Shown piece after piece: positions 5,769-6,213 of a stretch of DNA of 6,213 nucleotides. This DNA is from Gammaproteobacteria bacterium. GTDB lineage: Bacteria > Pseudomonadota > Gammaproteobacteria > Tenderiales > Tenderiaceae. Every line of letters begins with the position of its first letter. Positions within the stretch are counted from its first letter, which is position 1. A model generated the notes under the pieces. The model saw only the letters and a list, made by a program, of their open reading frames with translations, had not been told where the DNA came from and made no database searches. Location: contig JALTMR010000187.1 of the NCBI GenBank assembly GCA_027001525.1, forward strand, positions 1-6,213, given 5' to 3'. The translations under genes and the position numbers were made by a program.

Positions 5769-6213
5769 CTACTCTGCACTGAGAGCATAGACCTCTTCGA
5801 TAGATGTCAGCCCCCGGCGGGCCAGAGCCAACGCACTTTGGTGCAACGGCTGCATTCCCAGCTCGCGGGCTTTTTCGGCAATCTCGCGCGCAGGTCGGCC
5901 ATCAATGATCAGGCTCTGTATTTCGGGCGTTATGGCCAGTAATTCGGTCACGGCCAAACGGCCCCGATAGCCGGTGTAGTGACACTTCAGGCAACCACTG
6001 CCGCGTTTAAACGTCTCTTCATCACCCAGTTCCAGAATGCGCCGCGCATAAGGCTCGATATGTTCCTCCGCCTCGCAATCGGGGCAATTTTTACGCACCA
6101 GCCGCTGGGACATCACCCCCAGCAGGGTAGAACTCAGCAGGTAGGGTTCGATCCCCATGTCCAGCAGCCGGGTGACGGTTGAGGGCGAGTCGTTGGTATG
6201 GAGCGTGCTGAAG
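5769..6213 (-). CDS. GspE/PilB-family secretion or type IV pilus ATPase, C-terminal part
   Basis: This is the C-terminal end of a GspE/PulE/PilB ATPase, the cytoplasmic hexameric motor that drives pseudopilus or pilus assembly at the inner membrane. The 147 visible residues start in the conserved FSTLHTNDS (His box, H5), continue through [27 protein letters not shown] (14-40), and contain a tetracysteine zinc site with CPDC (43-46) and CLKC (74-77), followed by [13 protein letters not shown]. The reading frame runs open to the window edge; the ATG at 6156-6158 is an internal methionine. Walker A, Walker B and the N-terminal domain are outside the window. The family usually has about 550-600 residues, so roughly three quarters is missing. 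GspE, PilB and MshE cannot be separated from this part. No gspF or pilC follows; the next gene is a diguanylate cyclase after 233 bases. Confidence 0.92.
   Translation of the reverse strand, partial: FSTLHTNDSPSTVTRLLDMGIEPYLLSSTLLGVMSQRLVRKNCPDCEAEEHIEPYARRILELGDEETFKRGSGCLKCHYTGYRGRLAVTELLAITPEIQSLIIDGRPAREIAEKARELGMQPLHQSALALARRGLTSIEEVYALSAE

Noticed and set aside
1..6213. CRISPR array, mobile element, RNA gene or defence island
   Set aside because: No regularly spaced repeats, no transposase or integrase motifs, no tRNA or rRNA sequence, and all real genes are housekeeping, lipid, signalling or secretion types. The RmuC-like gene alone is not grounds for a defence system.

Overview
The window reads as an ordinary chromosomal segment of a gammaproteobacterium with fairly high GC. 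The evidence is a UbiG ubiquinone methyltransferase followed directly by a MupP/Gph-type phosphatase (the order known from Pseudomonas and relatives), an HpnD-type presqualene diphosphate synthase, and a GspE/PilB-type secretion or pilus ATPase. HpnD-type enzymes occur in hopanoid or squalene producers, including many environmental and sulfur-oxidising Gammaproteobacteria. The sequence alone does not fix the genus. I see no phage, transposase, tRNA, rRNA or CRISPR sequence.

Layout, left to right. Positions 1-543 (+) hold the last three quarters of ubiG, cut by the window edge. After a 132-base gap with a perfect 9-bp hairpin and a 9-base direct repeat comes a 229-residue HAD phosphatase (676-1365, +). 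A nested inverted repeat spans its stop codon. Next is a 392-residue membrane-anchored, coiled-coil RmuC-family protein (1421-2599, +), then hpnD (2686-3552, +). These four genes lie in one direction and could be co-transcribed, although the gaps of 55 to 132 bases would also allow internal promoters. On the minus strand, convergent with hpnD, is a 645-residue inner-membrane diguanylate cyclase: two transmembrane helices around a periplasmic helical sensor, two PAS domains and an active-looking GGDEF domain with an inhibitory site (3598-5535). A 233-base purine-rich (+ strand) intergenic region separates it from the 3' end of a GspE/PilB ATPase gene (5769-6213, minus strand, cut by the window edge), which has a plausible intrinsic terminator just after its stop.

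Functionally the plus-strand genes concern the cell envelope and respiratory lipids: ubiquinone synthesis, probable peptidoglycan sugar recycling and C30 isoprenoid synthesis, with a DNA-metabolism-type protein among them. The minus-strand pair joins c-di-GMP production to a secretion or pilus motor, a link often seen but not proven here.

The most unusual item is the RmuC-family protein. By my manual alignment it has lost most of the predicted PD-(D/E)XK nuclease signature while keeping the rest of the domain. I found no convincing new multi-gene system.
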